Notes under the pieces: model-generated
What the model was told of the DNA's origin: nothing
Seen by the model: only the letters and a program-made list of their open reading frames with translations
Database searches by the model: none
Shown here: piece after piece, positions 35,934-47,557 of the stretch
How the letters are laid out: every line of letters begins with the position of its first letter
How positions within the stretch are numbered: the stretch's first letter is position 1
Source of the DNA: Petrosia ficiformis
Lineage: Eukaryota > Porifera > Demospongiae > Haplosclerida > Petrosiidae
Length of the DNA: 64,000 bases
NCBI GenBank assembly: GCA_947044365.1
Contig: OX345651.1
Coordinates: forward strand, 3,603,926 to 3,667,925
Direction of reading: 5' to 3'
Translations under genes and position numbers: made by a program

Positions 35934-38900
35934 TTACTGTTCTTCTATTAAGGAAATGTCAAGTGGAGGTTTAACATCATATACTGAATTATCAATAGAT
36001 GAAAAGTCAATTGTAATGATCTTTCGAAGAGGAACATATTGCCTGGAAAAAAGAAATAATCATGTAACAAGGAAACAACAGACTATATTCATGATCTATA
36101 TAATAATACCGTTGTCTGTCGAATTCACACGTTGAAGACCCAGAAAATTAGACATTGGCATGCTCGCGTTGACATGACATAATAAAAGGAGGCGTTAACA
36201 GCAAAATTGACATTTGAGCGTTCATGATCATAAAGAAGATTGGAGAAGAGATAGAAAATAATCAGCGATAGAATTAGACAAAGAGAGAGAAGATCTTTGG
36301 AGATATTGAAAGAGAGTTCAGGAGATCGTTGGATAGACAAACACGTATAACACTAACTGATATAGAGGAGAAGCCCAGCTAACATCTGAGATAGAGATTC
36401 TCGTGCGCGCAGGTAGACCTTTGATGTGCATAAGACTAACTGATATAGAAAAAGAAGCCCAGCTAACATCTAATAGAGAAAGATAAACACAGTCTCGTGT
36501 TGCCAGACCAATACTAACAAGAACATTAACTAATATAAAGAGAGAAGCACAACTAACATCTGATAGAGATAGACATAGAATGAGACTGTAGAGTACTACA
36601 CTTAGAATGTACTATGCATGCCTAGCTTCAACTACTTAAGGCAAGTACAGAGAAGATCTAACAGAGTCGGAGAGACATAACATTTACATTTATTAAAAAT
36701 ACATTCGTTTGTAGTATGTAAATTTAATTATTGTTATGATTCTAGATAATAATTCCATACTACACTACTATGGTTAGAGCATACTATGCTTGCCTAGCTT
36801 AAACCGCCGAAGGCGGTATTAAGCTAGTGTATTAATAATCTATAAAGAAAACATGTTGTTTTTATAGCTCATAGGGCTATCCCTATGATTGCTTTCCCAC
36901 AGGTTCAAACTGTATATATATAATTCTTGTCTCACTTACATGAGTATGCATGGTATACGTAGTTAAGGAAGTTGTGTCATTCCGGGAGGCATGGCACGTG
37001 AAAGAATGCCCGCTTGAACAACAGACCAGCAGAAAATTCAGGAAGAATGTAAAACTGGAACTTATTCTAATAACTGTTGTACTCAATATATCTTGTTCAT
37101 ATGAATGTACAAGAGTATAACAAGACATGTGTTTCACATGTAGTAAACATTTCCTGAAAGGTCATCACATGTGAAGTGATTTAGATATTTTTCTTTCTTA
37201 CCGATATTTAACTCCAGCCATATCCAGTAGTTTTCTACTAGCAATCATTTCTTCATTATTATGATACTTGTCACTAACAAACAACACTTCTTTAATTCCA
37301 GACTGTATTATCAATTTAGCACACTCATTACAAGGGAAGAGACCAACATATAATCTACAATGCTTAACATCAGCAGAATTCTTGTTCAAAATAGCATTCA
37401 GTTCAGCATGACACACTAGTAGTAAGAAAAATAAAAATGAATCTTCATGCAGGATTGGGCAATTACATGTGTATATTGCAATTATTAATCACATCAACTA
37501 TGATATTCTAATTATTGTACATGTGTATATCATTAATGTGTAGTCATAGTTTCTCCTCCTAACAGACACCCTCAATAGTGTTTATGAAAGATAATTGTGA
37601 CATTGGCAATAACAATATTTCAATATTCTAAGTAAGTTGGCATCATTATCATAATTAACAATAGATTACTATTAATTGAAGTAAGAATAACAAGTCAGTA
37701 ACCATTAAGACAACAGCTTTACAAATCAATCAACAACAGATGTGACACTAAGAAAAGATGCACATATACATTGTATTATTACAAGTCACTCAATAAAAGT
37801 CATTAAAAATAACATGATCATGTAGTCATGTACATATGTATAATGGACTATAGAAGAAGTGATACTGTTGATTTACTATGTAAAGTAAACAATGTACATA
37901 TGTTATCTGAAAGAAAGAAAGAAAGAAAGAAAGAAAAAAAGAAAGACAGACACCTGAGACAATGGAAAAATGACAAATGAGAGTTGCCTCAGGTGGGATT
38001 CGAACCCACGACACTCTGTATTCCAGACAGATGCTCTACCAACTGAGCTACCCAGGCAGCTCAGCTGGCAGGGTTCGAATACTAGGTGTACTGTTGATTT
38101 AGTATACTCACAGTAGTGACAGTACAGTACATAACTATACATATACTGCAATGTAAATACAATCACTAGTACTGTTGATTAGGTGCTGTACCGTCATTAC
38201 TTTCAAAATATGAATCTACTACACTTATTCCCAGAGGATTATTTAAATTTCAAATATTAAGACACTCAAGTGACTCATTAAAATAAAATGTGCATGTACA
38301 CATGTATAATGGATTATATAAGTGATACTGTTCATGTACATGTACCATATACTCACAGTACATTACATAGCATATACTGCAATGTAAATACAATCTCAAC
38401 TACTGTTGATCAGGTGCTGTACTATCAATACATGACACTTATTTCCAGAGAAATATTTGAATTTCAAATATTAAGGCAGGCTCTATATTACCAAGATGTG
38501 ATATTCTCATGTTTCCTATCACAAATAAAATCTGGGATTCATGATTTATTATTATCTATTCCATCAACGAGTATTTAACCCTTGCCCATGTAGGCAGAGC
38601 AAGGGTTACTGTAATCAGGTTTTATGTGTGTCTGTGTGTGTGTGTGTCTTTTACCAAACTTTCTGGACAACTGATAAAATTGGGACTTCAATCAAGCTAC
38701 CAACAGGTTTGAAATTATACAAGGATCAAAAGAGAAGACAGGCTTTCTCAAAAACCTTTTGGTTATAAAGCTATGACAATTTTTATAACTCACGTTTGCC
38801 GTTTCAACATTTTCAGAAGATGTCTAGTAGCAAAAGAGTACATGGAAACACAAGTCATCTTGTTTAATGGCTATTGCTGTCAAATCACAGCTTGACATCG

Positions 38901-41900
38901 AAGTAGTGGCTACTATAACATCAGGCTGGTGCTTTCTGCCATTAAAGATCACTTTCTAGTACCACCTATTTCACGTTATTGAAGCCACAAAACTGTTTTC
39001 TACTTATTAATTTTGTATTCTTGGTAGGACTAAAGTAACATGCATATATAATATTATCAATAAACTTAGAATCTCAATATAACAATAAATTAATGATTAT
39101 TATTACAGTCAAATATTGTCTGCAATTATTTACTCACTTACTGGCTATGAGTGCATTCATTTATTCATTGTTCTTTGGTAGGTATAATATTACCTTATAT
39201 GGTCATGTTTGTAACTAATTTAGTGGTCTCATTCCCAGAAGATGCAGTAGAATAGGAATTGGACTACTAATAGAAAGTTTGCAGCTGGTATTTTAGTACA
39301 GATTATTCCCTTATCAGAGCTTAGTGAGGGTGTGCAACTAATGAGACAGTGTACATACATTTAAGTAACCCTAGATACGAAGAGATCTTAAGATGCAAAA
39401 ATATTTCCTAAAATGATAACTTTTTTTGTCATTTCATAGGATCCAGTAAGACCAATAACTGTGTATCAGGGACAGTGTCTTTCTGTACAGTCAAAAAAAC
39501 ATGCGTTTAAATAATCTTCTAAATAATCTTCAGACATTCTTTCATGTCCACAAACATATTATTAAACTATAGTCTGAAAGCATACCCAGGGTTGCATAAA
39601 GAGGGAAATATCCTCCCCCTACATTTCAGACCAAATTTATTACAATGTGTAATAACATCTCAGCTACAAGCATTATGGGGCTCCAGCAGCCACTAGAAGC
39701 ATCCTCAGAAGGCCTAAATTAAAAACATTTCTTAGGTGGAGCCTACCTCTCCAGAAGCAGTGTGCTATGCATGATCAATTTTTTCTCTTCCATAACAAAA
39801 ACTCCTCAATGAAACCTGATTACCATTTACACTAATAGGCATCGGTCATTAATCTCATTATCAGCTACTATTATTACTAGGAATACGTATGCGCAGACTG
39901 CCTCGCTCGTATTACACTATATATAGTCGATTAATATCCAGAAAGGTGTGGCTTTAGTCACACAATGGTATAATTATTTGATTTTGACACTTGTAATGGC
40001 AGGAAAGAAGAGAGAATTTAGTGATTTTTCATCTTGTGATCCTTGCGATGATGCTAACATACACGGGATTGTCTTGCCTGTCGTTCACTCTCATCTAGAT
40101 CTTGCTGTTTCTGTTCTCTACCTCTTAATTTCTCCTCTGTCTTGGCCTCTTCTGTAGCTCCCGCACTTTGCTTCTTTTTCTCAGTGTAGCTAGGCGTCGA
40201 AGGCGTGCTGTAGCTCCCTCACTTGTAGGTTCCTCACTCGTCTCTACATTAGAGCAGTACGCCATCAACAGTACACGCGGTCTACGAATTAACGTGCTTG
40301 TGGTTGTACGTTTAATTATTGCATTCCTAAGCGTGACAGAACCACATATATATATATACAAACTAAGGTCGAGATTTCACTACACTCCCGGATTAGTTGC
40401 CTCGCACTAAGGTGCTCGGCAACTAAAACATTTCCCTCCAATACTAAAACTTCTCTCTACTGGCCCTACTATAAATGAACATATTACTTAAAGTCAATTA
40501 CTATTACTATTACTATCACTTAAATGGACACATACACTAATAGGTATCGGTCATTAATTTCATTATCAGCTACTATTATTACTAAAACATTTCCCTCCAA
40601 TACTAAAACGTCTCTCTACTGGCCCTACTATAAATGAACATATTACTTAAAGTCAATTACTATTACTATTACTATTCCTATCACTTGAGTGTCTATTACT
40701 ATTACTATAGATATATATATATAATTATATATTATATAAATTATATATATATATAATATATATCCCCCAATACGGCGAAACATCACAGTAAACCACAGGG
40801 ATATATATAGGATATAGCACCCTGTGGTCAAGATATAGCACTGCGATCAGATAAAGCACCTGCCGTCGAAACAGACTACAAGAAAACAACACTTACCTTC
40901 TCCAAAGTGCCGACAAAAAGGTAGGAGAAGCATCAGACATCAACGAAAGTTTTGTCTTTCGTGATATAGCACGAATGGCCGTGATATAACCATATATCAC
41001 GAAAGACAAAACCTTTGTTGATGTCTGATGCTTCTCCTACCTTTTTGTCGGCACTTTGGAGAAGGTAAGCGTTGTTTTCTTGTAGTCTGTTTCGACGGCA
41101 GGTGCTATATCTGACCGCAGGGTGCTATATCTGACCACAGGGTGCTATATCTTATATATAAACCTGTTGTTTACTTTGATGTTTCGCTGTATCGAGATAT
41201 ATATATATATATAATATATAATATATATATAATTATATATAATAGATATATATGTATATACGCAAATGTTTTTTAAAAACTATTTGCTATTTATTATTTT
41301 TTATTATAAGAACAAAGTTGTGGAACTTGTCAATAAATAACTTTGTTCTCCACAGATAATTGAATGAAAATTTACAATAATTTATACCTCACAAAACATA
41401 ATATTTATTATCAATACAGCATTGAAACTCCTGTAACCAAATAAGGGTTAAAATAACTGGTTCATTTTTACAGTGTGGTAATAATTATTGAAGACAGAAA
41501 AGACAGGAAACATGTTCCTTGTAAACTTTGTCCCAAAATTCTAAATACTCTGGAAATACCTTGAACATAAGATTTCATCTTGTCACATTGTCAATAGAAA
41601 AAGAGCATATTTACTCCTAGATACAGCTTGTTTTCCTCACCGAAAACCTCGACTAGTTTAGTAACATTTGATTGTATAACGTACATATTACATTATTAAT
41701 CTCATTAGCTCTGTAAAGCAATATTATAACATTCTTTATTTATTTTACATAATTATACAATTATAATGATTGTAAATTTGTAATCTTAATAGAACAAACA
41801 ATAAAGACAATCGCTATCGTGATATTTTTTCACTATCAGTGATATTACTACTATCGCCCAGCTCTAAATATTACTATTACTATCACTATTACCCTATGTC

Positions 41901-43172
41901 TGTCACAGTACAGTAGTTAGCTATACATATACTGCAATGTACAGATACAAGTTCAAGTACTGTAGTAACTGTACGTACAGACCAGGTGCTGTATTGTACT
42001 GTTAATCAAGTATACCAAGTTTATTAACAAGATACAACTGTATCAGCTACAAGCCTTCTGGTGCTCCAGCATAGGGACTAATTTAAAAAAAAAAACATTT
42101 CTTGGGTGGAGCCTACCTCTCCAGAAGCAGTGTGCTATGCATGATCAATTCTTTCCCTTCTCTGGTAGTCACTGGAAATCGAACCCAAGGTCACCGACTT
42201 CACCCATCAATGCTCTTGCCACTGAGCTATGACAACAAGACAACCATCAGCACTGCAGCGTTGTTACATACCACTTGTATAGCTTCACTCCTGATGGAGA
42301 AATGTTTCAGATAAATTCCTAATGGGGTCCTGATGGCACATATATAGTAGCTGCCTGGTGTGTCACTGAAGCATTCAATACCACTTGTGCAGTATACATA
42401 GAGGATTGTGAAGTGCTATTGGTTGTCTGGTTGTCGTAGATTAGTGGTGACCTTGGGTTCGATTCCCAGTGACTACCAGCATTCTTCAGTTTCCACTTTT
42501 AGCCTTATTCATAGTGTTTATTTAAGAATAGAATTTCATATTGGTGCATATGTACAACATACATGTATCATTGTATGTACTCACTAACCATAAGGGTATT
42601 CAGTCTCAAGTCTGCTTTCTGCTTCTCGTGACCATGGCAACTCATCATCACTACATCCATTAGGCATTCCATTGTAACCAATACCAACTATTTTATGATC
42701 AGGACTAACGATACATGCTCCAACCTGAAACAAATCACATGATTATCACATGACATAATTTTAATATATATATATAACACAAATTGAATATAATTAGTGG
42801 TGTGCAATAAAAGTAATTATCATTTCGATACGATACCAAGTAGTTTGGGAATCAGTATCGAGTATGATACCGATACTTGATAATGCTCATGCGTATAATA
42901 CACATACTTACATAAATGTCACATTTTATACAAATTCAGTTAATAGAAGTATGTATCGATACTTGGACATAATTCCATACTAGAATTTTCAGACGTGGTA
43001 TCGAAGTATTGAAAAATGTGGTATAAAATCGCCCATCACTAAATATTGATAACACATAACATCAAACCTGTGATTTAGGATTTTTACTTCGTTGTGCTGA
43101 GAGGAAAGCTACCGCCATGAAATATTCGTCCCAATTTAAATAATCTTCATTAACTTGTATTTCATGCTTCCT
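35934..43172 (-). CDS. DCTD: Canonical deoxycytidylate (dCMP) deaminase, group VII
   Basis: Exons 43078-about 43172, 42589-42724, 37202-37415 and 35934-36042 join in phases 0, 1 and 2. The product follows animal DCTD almost throughout: [87 protein letters not shown] and SDKYHNNEE. Zinc His, catalytic Glu and the two zinc Cys are all present. It makes dUMP from dCMP for thymidylate synthesis and in known enzymes is a hexamer activated by dCTP and inhibited by dTTP. The start is unresolved: the frame is open back to a stop at 43173 without ATG. Either a small upstream exon exists or a frame error separates it from an ATG at 43287. Intron 2 is 5.2 kb and holds SINEs, a foldback and a mini-element. 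Two E2F-like sites lie just upstream. Confidence 0.88.
36340..36580. repeat. Imperfect ~85-95-bp tandem repeat in DCTD intron 3
   Basis: Three units share actaactgatatag-like and cagctaacatctgat-like words, at about 36350, 36430 and 36525. The matching place at 62390-62480 has one unit, so the number changed after duplication. Confidence 0.6.
36846..36995. repeat. Dispersed ~150-bp repeat in DCTD intron 3
   Basis: Words gattgctttcccacaggttc and acgtagttaaggaagttg recur at 60310-60420 and 62757-62870, and in inverse orientation at 59330-59460. The inverse copy in a group VI intron shows it is mobile and was not only carried along with the module. Confidence 0.6.
37901..38084 (-). mobile_element. 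Full-length tRNA-derived SINE (family S1) with empty paralogous sites
   Basis: This is nearly identical to the copy at 6971: tRNA-like head at 38057 down to 37985, then the body and a (TTTC)n tail. It lies in intron 2 of the canonical DCTD gene. The matching intron positions of the duplicated modules (about 61471-61500 and 63690-63720) read aatgtacatgtactgttg-like sequence straight through without the element. Confidence 0.88.
39650..39800. mobile_element. S2-type element, partial copy without tRNA-like head
   Basis: The body gtggagcctacctctcc..gtgctatgcatgatcaatt is shared with 42090-42160, where it is joined to the tRNA-like part. Only the body is present here. Confidence 0.55.
40428..40680. 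repeat. ~155-bp tandem duplication
   Basis: The phrase aacatttccctccaatac and the following 90 bp occur at 40428 and again at about 40587, both ending in ttactattactattacta runs. A third diverged piece (ctaataggcatcggtcatt) is at 39830. Confidence 0.75.
40763..41196. mobile_element. Large foldback element, ~200-bp arms
   Basis: The left arm (40765-40976) starts caatacggcgaaacatcac and includes cttaccttctccaaagtg. The right arm (40993-41195) is its near-perfect inverse, ending gatgtttcgctgtatcg. Only about 15 bp lie between the arms, and TA repeats border both ends. A solo arm is at 5750-5935. A transcript across it would form a hairpin of about 200 bp. It sits in intron 2 of the canonical DCTD gene. 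Confidence 0.85.
41810..41866. mobile_element. hAT-like end fragment
   Basis: Alternating atcgtgatatt and cagtgatatt words end in atcgcccagctcta. That is a hAT-type terminus in inverse orientation. The other end is not recognisable. Confidence 0.4.
42050..42263 (-). mobile_element. SINE family S2, fuller copy
   Basis: On the minus strand a tRNA-like region with gttcgatttccagtgac (B-box-like) is joined to the body ending in a T-run near 42080. A second tRNA-like copy in the opposite direction is at 42405-42487 (gttcgattcccagtgac), giving an inverted pair inside DCTD intron 2. Confidence 0.65.
42405..42487 (+). mobile_element. SINE family S2, tRNA-like part in plus orientation
   Basis: This contains ttggttgtctggttgtcg and gttcgattcccagtgacta, matching the inverse of 42140-42263. 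It is about 100 bp from the second DCTD exon. Confidence 0.6.
42795..43041. mobile_element. hAT-like mini-element in DCTD intron 1
   Basis: The ends tagtggtgtgcaa and, in inverse, tagtgatgggcga are imperfect inverted termini. The interior is full of gtatcgatac and gataccgatac words. The 247-bp element is non-coding and fills most of intron 1. Confidence 0.6.
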
Positions 43173-43235
43173 TCACGTCTTCTCTTCTTAGGTGGTTCTT
43201 TGACTCCTTCTCTCTTTTCTTTGAAAGGGTGGAGA

Positions 43236-43257
43236 TTCCCGCCAATTTGGCGCCAAA
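43236..43257. promoter_or_regulatory. Two E2F-like sites upstream of DCTD
   Basis: ttcccgcc (43236-43243) and the perfect palindrome tttggcgccaaa (43246-43257) lie about 65-85 bp upstream of the first recognised DCTD exon, in a locally GC-richer stretch. Both match the E2F consensus used by S-phase nucleotide genes. This supports cell-cycle control of the canonical gene. Confidence 0.65.
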
Positions 43258-43329
43258 CGTAAAGCGTCGTGCGAGCCGCTGCGTCATAGCCACACCCTTT
43301 AGGATAGGGACGTAAAAAAAAAATTAACA

Positions 43330-44689
43330 CTGATCATGAGTGTGGCAATAATCTTCATAATATATGACTGGTTGACTCCCGAGAAACTTACCTAACTGCC
43401 GAGGTAGGTAAGTGAGATGGTAAATAGTGTAACGCTGCTGAGCTAACCACACCTCCTCCTTAATAGATCAACCTGGTTGTACCCTAATCACTCCCTGGGT
43501 GGAGCGAGTAAAAGGAGGGCAGAGCCCCAGACAGCCCAACACTTTCATGCCCGAAGGCAGAGAAACCTGAATATTCTTAAACATAACAAAGTAACAATAA
43601 ACTACATGTTAATAATTCTAAATTATACAGTTAATTAATGATTACAAAAATTTTGTTGTATGTGTAACTACGACTGTTAACCCTGTCGATTGAGTGGTAG
43701 GGGAGGGTTGGTGGTAAGAAACACTTATTCTCTTCCTACTAACAATTTTCTTTTCCTGCACGTGCACTTGATCTAGTGCGCATGCTCCCACACTCACTAT
43801 GTTAACTCGGTTTAAAGTTCACTCTAAACCACATTTAAAATTTAGCAGGATAAAGGGGTGTGTCTTTCTGTTGCTGTTGCTGTATTACTTGGTACCTCAG
43901 CATTTCTTGTGAATTTGATGTAACTATAAATATGGACCACAATTCTGTAACTAGGACTTAAGTTGAGCTGCTTCGAAGTTATGGCCAGTTTCAAAGATAC
44001 GGGTACCTCTTGGTCCCACACTGCCCAGATAAGAGGAGTTCCACTGCTATTGCCTGGTTCACGGCCCAGGCTGGCCCTGTGCTAGCTACGCCCAATCTTG
44101 TTCGTGTGTTAATTGTTTTGGTTTTGATATCCTACAACTTCTTTAATTTTTGAAATGTTAATTATTAATCTTTAATATTCATGATAGCAGTCCATTTATT
44201 CATTGATCAAAACAAATCCACCCATAATATCCTTCTTAGATACTTATAATATTCATGTTAGTAGCCATTTATTCATTGATCAAAACAAATCCACCCATAA
44301 TAACCTTATTAGGTACTTATAATATTCATGCAGCAGTCCAAAGATACATCATCATTAATAAAACTAATGTAGTAGTACTGTTCTTGTAATATATAATTAT
44401 TAACTTTAACTCGACTGGAAACACTACACACTTTAAAAACAATAAAATAATCACTTAAACAAAAAAAGTTTCAATTCCTCCTGAGACTTATATAAATCAA
44501 ATCTTCTATATAGCTAGCTAGATAATGTTTACAAGTAGTAATTTATTTCTTTAGATTTTGGTCTATCTTGACCAGTATATAAAGTACATGCCATAATAAA
44601 CAAAAATAATATGTGTAATTACATACGTGTACTAAACTCTCAAATATCAGTGGAGTACATCAACACATAAATATGTATACTACTTAAGT
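43330..44689. other. Spacer between the two cluster blocks; no gene
   Basis: No coding exon is seen. It has an 84-bp duplication at 44180-44340 (cattgatcaaaacaaatcc twice) and short GC-richer pieces near 43400-43560 and 43960-44100. Group II exons 1 and 2, expected here by comparison with block 1, are absent. Confidence 0.5.
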
Positions 44690-45020
44690 ACAAATTCATG
44701 TACATATTTAAATTCTCTGGGATGAGTAAGTAACATCTGTTGTTTTCACAGATGTCAGAATTGGAATAAACTACAGGTTGTACCTATAATACTATATGTG
44801 ACATATTATAGTATTATTATCTTTTTTTACCATATGCTTTAATATGACATGTACCTTATACTAGTCAATATAGATGAAGATCAAATGAACTGTGATTTAT
44901 AAATTTTTCCTACCAGGAAAAATAAATCCACAAGGAGGAAAATATAATTGTAACTACTGTAATCATGGTAAAAATTATAGGTTATTTTAATCTTCAATTC
45001 TTATTTTTCTAAACACGTAG

Positions 45021-45377
45021 TATGTCATGCAGTCCTCAATGCCATTATGAACAAAAACACACCATCATTAAAGGGATGTACATTGTATACTACACTATTC
45101 CCATGCAATAAGTGTGCACAGTTGATAATTCAGTCTGGAATCAAAAAAGTTTGGTTTTACAGTGACAAACATGATTATGAATGGTACACAAAAGCAGCAA
45201 AAAAAACTATTTACAGAAGCAGATGTATTTGCAAGGTATATTGTAATAAGGTATCAAAATTAAGACGGAATGATTTATTCTCATACTCTCTACATATAAT
45301 TACACAGTGAATATGTTCCAGAACAAAGTGAAATTATCATTGGTCCAGATCCTGATCTTGGTTCTACAACATGCTAG
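45021..45377 (+). pseudogene. Group II dCMP deaminase-like fragment, frameshifted
   Basis: Only the third and fourth exons are present (45021-45235 and 45308-45377). Exon 3 has the same [12 protein letters not shown] and PCNKC as the copy at 17.5 kb, but one extra A in an A-run (eight instead of seven, near 45198) shifts the frame. The duplication starts inside the former intron 2, so exons 1 and 2 were never copied. Confidence 0.85.
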
Positions 45378-45565
45378 ATCTTTTACCAAGATTGTTTTAC
45401 ACAAGATACATAATAATATAAAATCTTTTAAAAATTTATAAGTAATAACAATAAATTATATTTAGAATGATAATAGCAGAAATGAAAATTTTATACGTAC
45501 ATAATAATTGTAATTTCAATTGCCTTTTTTAGCTGTGAAATAATTTTTTTATGTATTATGCTATT

Positions 45566-46607
45566 TTATGTTGACTCAAAGTCCAGATAGTTAAGAGTCA
45601 ATATGGAAGACTGAGGGATACATTGTCTGTATTATGAAAATATGTTATAAGATTATATTAATTTGTCGTGATATTTACTTACTTCACTATCACATTAGAT
45701 TTTTTGAGAATGTGTTCTGCTATTTTGTATTTAGGCTTGTCTTTATGTTTGTTGCTCATGTAAACAAGCTTCTTGACACCAACCTGAGTGATGAGCTTAG
45801 CACAATCATTACATGGAAACAATCCCACATATACAGTACTATCAGAGATGTCTACTGTTCCTCTATTCAGGAAAATATTATATTCAGCGTGGCATACTGT
45901 GTTATGAAAGAAAGGATCAATTCAATATCTGTATTACAAAACTTACTACCAATTTGTATCAGTGTATTTCTATATTACTATATTAAGTACTTAGGAAGAA
46001 TAAATGTTTATCGTCATTTTAATTATTATTGTATGTTATACTTGTATAGCTAAGTCAATAGACTCGATCCTAAACAATAAATTCAATTTTAACTGCATAC
46101 TAACTAAATAAATAATAAACAGTAACTGTATATATAATGATATATATAATTATTCACATGTACCTCAGTGTACACATTCTGCTAAAGCATGTTATATATA
46201 TACTATTACAACTCTGCCTATTAGCTGTCCATTCGGAACATGCACACATGTGTAATCACATATTATAGTACTTCAAACAATCTGTTATCTTAGCTAAATG
46301 ATCACATTTAAGACCCTTAACTACTTTCAGTTGACTTACCATATGGTCGTTTGTTTTCATGTTCGATTTCTGGTGTTCCATCCCATGGTAATATGTCATC
46401 ACTACATCCCCATGGCATTCCATTATAACCAGTAGCAATTATTTTCCCATCCTTAACTACACATGCACCAACCTATTAAGCAAAACCACTTGTAATGATA
46501 ACACTACACTATAAATAATGTCATATCCTCCTTACCTGAGTGAGTGGATCTTTACTTCTTTCTGCAGTTAAGAAAGCAACTGCCATGAAGAACTCATCAT
46601 CATCCAT
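45566..46607 (-). CDS. dCMP deaminase-like protein, group III, second copy (complete)
   Basis: Exons 46536-46607, 46340-46472, 45683-45896 and 45566-45626 give 159 residues. It starts [20 protein letters not shown] and keeps [25 protein letters not shown] and LFPCNDC, so all catalytic and zinc residues are present. Differences from the copy at 20.9 kb are a few substitutions (DPLTQ for DPITQ, KIIATG for KIVATG). Both group III copies are intact, unlike the neighbouring groups II and IV where one copy of each pair is broken. Confidence 0.87.
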
Positions 46608-46925
46608 TATAGCAGTTATGATTATATTCTTTTAATTCTATCTGTTTATATTAGTACTATATGCTGATGCATGTTATAACACTTCAGTTCCATGTATCAA
46701 ACCATGAATTTGGTTAGTGTTAGTATATACTATCAATATTGACATGCTGTGAATAGTATTACATTTGAAATCATGAATTTTGTAATAGGGCTATATAATG
46801 ACAGTCATACTTATTCAAATGAAGGAAAGGCAGCATTCTCAGAACATGTGACAACTTTCAGTAAACTTTATATATACATATATCACATGCATGTGCATGT
46901 TAGTTGGCCATAGTTAGTCTTTATA

Positions 46926-47545
46926 TGTTATGGTTATAAAATGGGCGTACGGTTTATAACAGAATTCTAAGCCCTAGCAACGAGGGCGGCACGCCCGAGT
47001 GGGCGGGCTTAGAATTCTGTTATATATAAACCGTACGCCCGTTTTATAACTGTTTTCTAGCCACTCACTTCAATTCAAACACTCGCCTTGCTACCTTCCA
47101 GCAACTAACAAAGGATAATGTTGATATGTATGACGTTCTTAGAAGTTCTTCTATACATTCAAACAAGTTAAAAGTCTGTACTGTTAAAAATACGGAAGTT
47201 ATGAAGCTTAGCCAGAGTGTGGGCGTAGCCCGGGACGTTTCATACATTCGCCTTGCTGTTCTTCTGCAACTAACGAAGCATGAATTTCACATCTGTAGCT
47301 TTCTTAACACTTCAACTCACCAGTAAAAGTAATTACAATCTTGAATCTTGTAAAATGCAAGAGTTATCAACAGTTGTTTCTGCAACGCCCCGCCCACACA
47401 ATTTTCTAATTTACGCATGCGCTATACTATTACCTTGGTTACAGCGTCTGCGAAAGTCAGCGAAACTGGGAAGTTATAAACCGGTCTATAACTTCCTTAT
47501 AGTTGAAATATAACACATAGCAACAACATAGTAACAGGCTAGAAA
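46926..47545. mobile_element. 0.6-kb insertion with long palindrome upstream of group IV gene
   Basis: Compared with the 22.2-kb copy, about 620 bp are inserted between gttagtctttata and ataattatacagt, ending about a dozen bases before the ATG. 46933-47050 is a palindrome whose arms run from gttataaaatgggcgtacg to gaattctaagccc (about 45 nt each). The rest is unlike the surrounding sequence, with GC-richer pieces (acgccccgcccacac). Frames inside it have no domain. It replaces the promoter-proximal sequence of the group IV gene. Confidence 0.8.
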
Positions 47546-47557
47546 TAATTATACAGT

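Larger units (their letters stand above)
38085..42588. other. DCTD intron 2, repeats only
   Basis: Apart from listed elements, this has partial repeats of acagtacataactatacata-type phrases, a short GT run near 38630, and AT-rich sequence. A plus-strand frame at 39948-40157 ([15 protein letters not shown] after an inner ATG) has no recognisable domain and no splice support. No gene is supported. Confidence 0.45.

Noticed and set aside
47065..47513. Short frames on both strands in the 47-kb insertion
   Set aside because: They have no recognisable domain, oppose one another, and the sequence is absent from the duplicate block.
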